NCBI RefSeq assembly: GCF_031082295.1
Contig: NZ_JAVHLD010000001.1
Span: 186,001 to 250,000, forward strand
Length of the DNA: 64,000 nucleotides
Source of the DNA: Humidesulfovibrio sp.
GTDB lineage: Bacteria; Desulfobacterota; Desulfovibrionia; Desulfovibrionales; Desulfovibrionaceae
Reading direction: 5' to 3'
Below, piece after piece: positions 62,181 to 64,000 of this stretch. The translations under genes and the position numbers were made by a program. Under the pieces are notes generated by a model, which was not told the origin of the DNA, ran no database searches, and was given only the letters and a program-made list of their open reading frames with translations. Position 1 is the stretch's first letter, and every line of letters starts with the position of its first letter.

Positions 62181-64000
62181 CTACTGCCTTCTGGCGGGCC
62201 TCTTCTTCTCGTCCTGGATCAGGTTCACATCCAGGCCCAGGGACATCAACTCCTTGATAAGCACGTTGAAGGACTCGGGCAGGCCGGCCTCCAGGAAGTT
62301 GTCGCCCTTCACTATCTTCTCGTACATCTTCACGCGGCCAGCCACGTCGTCGGACTTGACCGTGAGGAATTCCTGGAGCAGGTACGCCGCGCCGTAAGCC
62401 TCGAGCGCCCAGACTTCCATTTCACCCAGACGCTGTCCGCCGAACTGGGCCTTGCCGCCCAACGGCTGCTGGGTGACCAGGGAGTATGGGCCCGTGGAAC
62501 GGGCGTGGATCTTCTCGTCGACCAGGTGGTGCAGCTTCAGCATGTACATGACGCCCACGGTGACGCGACTGTGGAAGGTCTCGCCGGTGCGGCCGTCGTA
62601 CAGGGTGATCTTGCCGTCGTCCGGCAGGCCCGCGCGCTCCAGCCAGCCCCAGATCTCTTCCTCGCTCGCGCCGTCGAAGACCGGGGTCTTGGTGATGATG
62701 CCGTGGCGCAGGTTCTTGACCGCCGTGGTCAGCTCCTCGTCGCTCAGGCCCTTGATGAGCTCCACGGTCTCCTTGGCGGAGAACACGTCGTTCAGCTCAC
62801 TGCGCACCTGCTTCATGGCTTCGCCGGACTCGATGAGGGCGTTCATCTGCGCGCCCAGCTCGCGGGCGGCCCACCCCAGGTGGGTCTCCATGATCTGCCC
62901 GATGTTCATACGCGAAGGAACGCCCAGCGGGTTCAGCACGATGTCCATGGGGGTGCCGTCTGCGAAGAAGGGCATGTCCTCTTCCGGCAGGATGCAGGAG
63001 ACGACGCCCTTGTTGCCGTGACGGCCGGCCATTTTGTCGCCCACGGAGAGCTTGCGCTTCACCGCAACGTAGACCTTGCACATCTTGATGACGCCCGGAG
63101 GCAGATCGTCGCCCTCGGTGACCTTCTCGCGCTTCACGTCGTAGACGGTCTTGATGAATTTCACCTGGCGCTCGTAGTCGGCCAGGATGTTCTTGATCTG
63201 ATCGTTGACATCCTTGGAGGAGAACAGCCCGGCCAGCTTCTTGAGCGGCAGGTCGTCCAGTACTTCGCGGGTCAAGGGGCGGTCGCTCTCCACGAGCACC
63301 TCGCCCTTCTTCTTGCCCATCAGCGGCTGGGAGATGGTCTTCTTCTCGACCACTTCCCAAACGCGCTCGCGCACGTTGTCGGTCAGCGCGGCGATGTGCT
63401 TCATCTCCTTCATGTCGAAGGCGGAAAGCGCCGACTGCTCGATGGACAGGGTGCGATCGTCCTTCTCGCCGCTTCTGCGGTTGAAGACCTTGACGTCGAC
63501 CACGGTGCCCTCGATTCCAGGCGGAACCTTGAGGCTGGTGTTTTTCACGTCGCGGGCCTTGTCGCCGAAGATGGCCCTCAGGAGCTTCTCTTCAGGGGTC
63601 AGCTGGGTCTCGCCCTTGGGGGTGATCTTGCCGACCAGGATGTCATCGGGCACCACGCGGGCGCCCAGGCGGATGATGCCGCAATCGTCGAGGTTGCGCA
63701 GCATCTCCTCGCTCACGTTCGGGATGTCGCGGGTGATTTCCTCGGGTCCGAGCTTGGTGTCGCGCGCCACGACTTCGAACTCCTCGATGTGCACGGAGGT
63801 GTAGACGTCCTCCTTGACCACGCGCTCGGAGATGAGGATGGAGTCTTCGTAGTTGTAACCGCACCAGGGCATGAAGGCGACCAGCAGGTTCTTGCCCAGG
63901 GCAAGCTCGCCGTTCTTGATGCCGGGGCCGTCGGCCATGACCTCGCCCTTCTTGACGCGCTGGCCGACCTTGACGCAGGGGCGCTGGCCGAAGCAGGAGT
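62181..64000 (-). CDS. rpoB: RNA polymerase beta subunit, 3' part only (gene runs off the window)
   Basis: About 605 C-terminal residues of RpoB are present and the frame is still open at the window end. Visible marks include [46 protein letters not shown] and the C-terminal clamp [24 protein letters not shown]. The rifampicin-binding region lies outside the window. Confidence 0.98.
   Translation of the reverse strand, partial: SCFGQRPCVKVGQRVKKGEVMADGPGIKNGELALGKNLLVAFMPWCGYNYEDSILISERVVKEDVYTSVHIEEFEVVARDTKLGPEEITRDIPNVSEEMLRNLDDCGIIRLGARVVPDDILVGKITPKGETQLTPEEKLLRAIFGDKARDVKNTSLKVPPGIEGTVVDVKVFNRRSGEKDDRTLSIEQSALSAFDMKEMKHIAALTDNVRERVWEVVEKKTISQPLMGKKKGEVLVESDRPLTREVLDDLPLKKLAGLFSSKDVNDQIKNILADYERQVKFIKTVYDVKREKVTEGDDLPPGVIKMCKVYVAVKRKLSVGDKMAGRHGNKGVVSCILPEEDMPFFADGTPMDIVLNPLGVPSRMNIGQIMETHLGWAARELGAQMNALIESGEAMKQVRSELNDVFSAKETVELIKGLSDEELTTAVKNLRHGIITKTPVFDGASEEEIWGWLERAGLPDDGKITLYDGRTGETFHSRVTVGVMYMLKLHHLVDEKIHARSTGPYSLVTQQPLGGKAQFGGQRLGEMEVWALEAYGAAYLLQEFLTVKSDDVAGRVKMYEKIVKGDNFLEAGLPESFNVLIKELMSLGLDVNLIQDEKKRPARRQ

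Overview
The window is 64 kb of high-GC, gene-dense bacterial chromosome. The gene content fits an anaerobic, sulfur-metabolising bacterium of the Desulfovibrio type (Desulfobacterota). The pointers are a periplasmic molybdopterin reductase with rhodanese and c-type cytochrome partners, a tungsten-type aldehyde:ferredoxin oxidoreductase, the futalosine route to menaquinone, a DUF401 permease and zinc-type S4, S14 and L36. The lineage is inferred from protein character; no rRNA is present to confirm it, and no tRNA, CRISPR array or intact insertion sequence was seen.

Layout. (1) 1-4133: the 3' part of an RND efflux adaptor and its complete pump, converging on a CsoR/CstR-like regulator. (2) 4130-10114, minus strand: a sulfur-respiration locus in the order cytochrome c, Tat-exported molybdopterin enzyme, four-cluster ferredoxin subunit, membrane cytochrome b, triple rhodanese, thiol regulator. 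Its promoter is near-consensus and has a CsoR-family operator in the spacer. (3) 10206-13604: a divergent kinase-like protein and universal stress protein, then a caspase-like peptidase; a minus-strand lipoprotein follows. (4) 14438-24042: carB, purF, kdsD, a YkgJ-type Cys-rich protein that seems to start at CTG, a class A penicillin-binding protein and a PhzF protein. (5) 24043-26157: a degraded, partly AT-rich island with a decapitated ABC-exporter ATPase, a membrane protein of unknown function and a shortened lipase-like protein. (6) 26158-34566: transporters, small unknowns, an overlapping aldehyde oxidoreductase / Cys-rich class II aldolase pair, and a YgjP-type metalloprotease. (7) 34576-39281: menaquinone genes mqnD and, divergently, tetR-mqnE-mqnC-mqnA, with a TetR-type palindrome at the promoter; a LysR regulator converges on mqnA.

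(8) 40244-64000, minus strand: one long information-processing block, rpoB(partial)-rpoC-rpsL-rpsG-fusA-rpsJ ... rplO-secY-map-rpmJ-rpsM-rpsK-rpsD-rpoA-rplQ, closed by a clear intrinsic terminator. The tuf gene is missing from its usual place after fusA, and infA is missing between map and rpmJ. Promoter candidates lie before rpsL and rpsJ.

The most promising system is region 2. The regulator keeps the two CsoR/CstR cysteines at the 29-residue spacing but has Tyr where copper-sensing CsoR has His. It is the last gene of the rhodanese/reductase run, and a TACCC-N5-GGGTA operator fills the spacer of that run's promoter. This suggests a persulfide- or polysulfide-switched respiratory operon.
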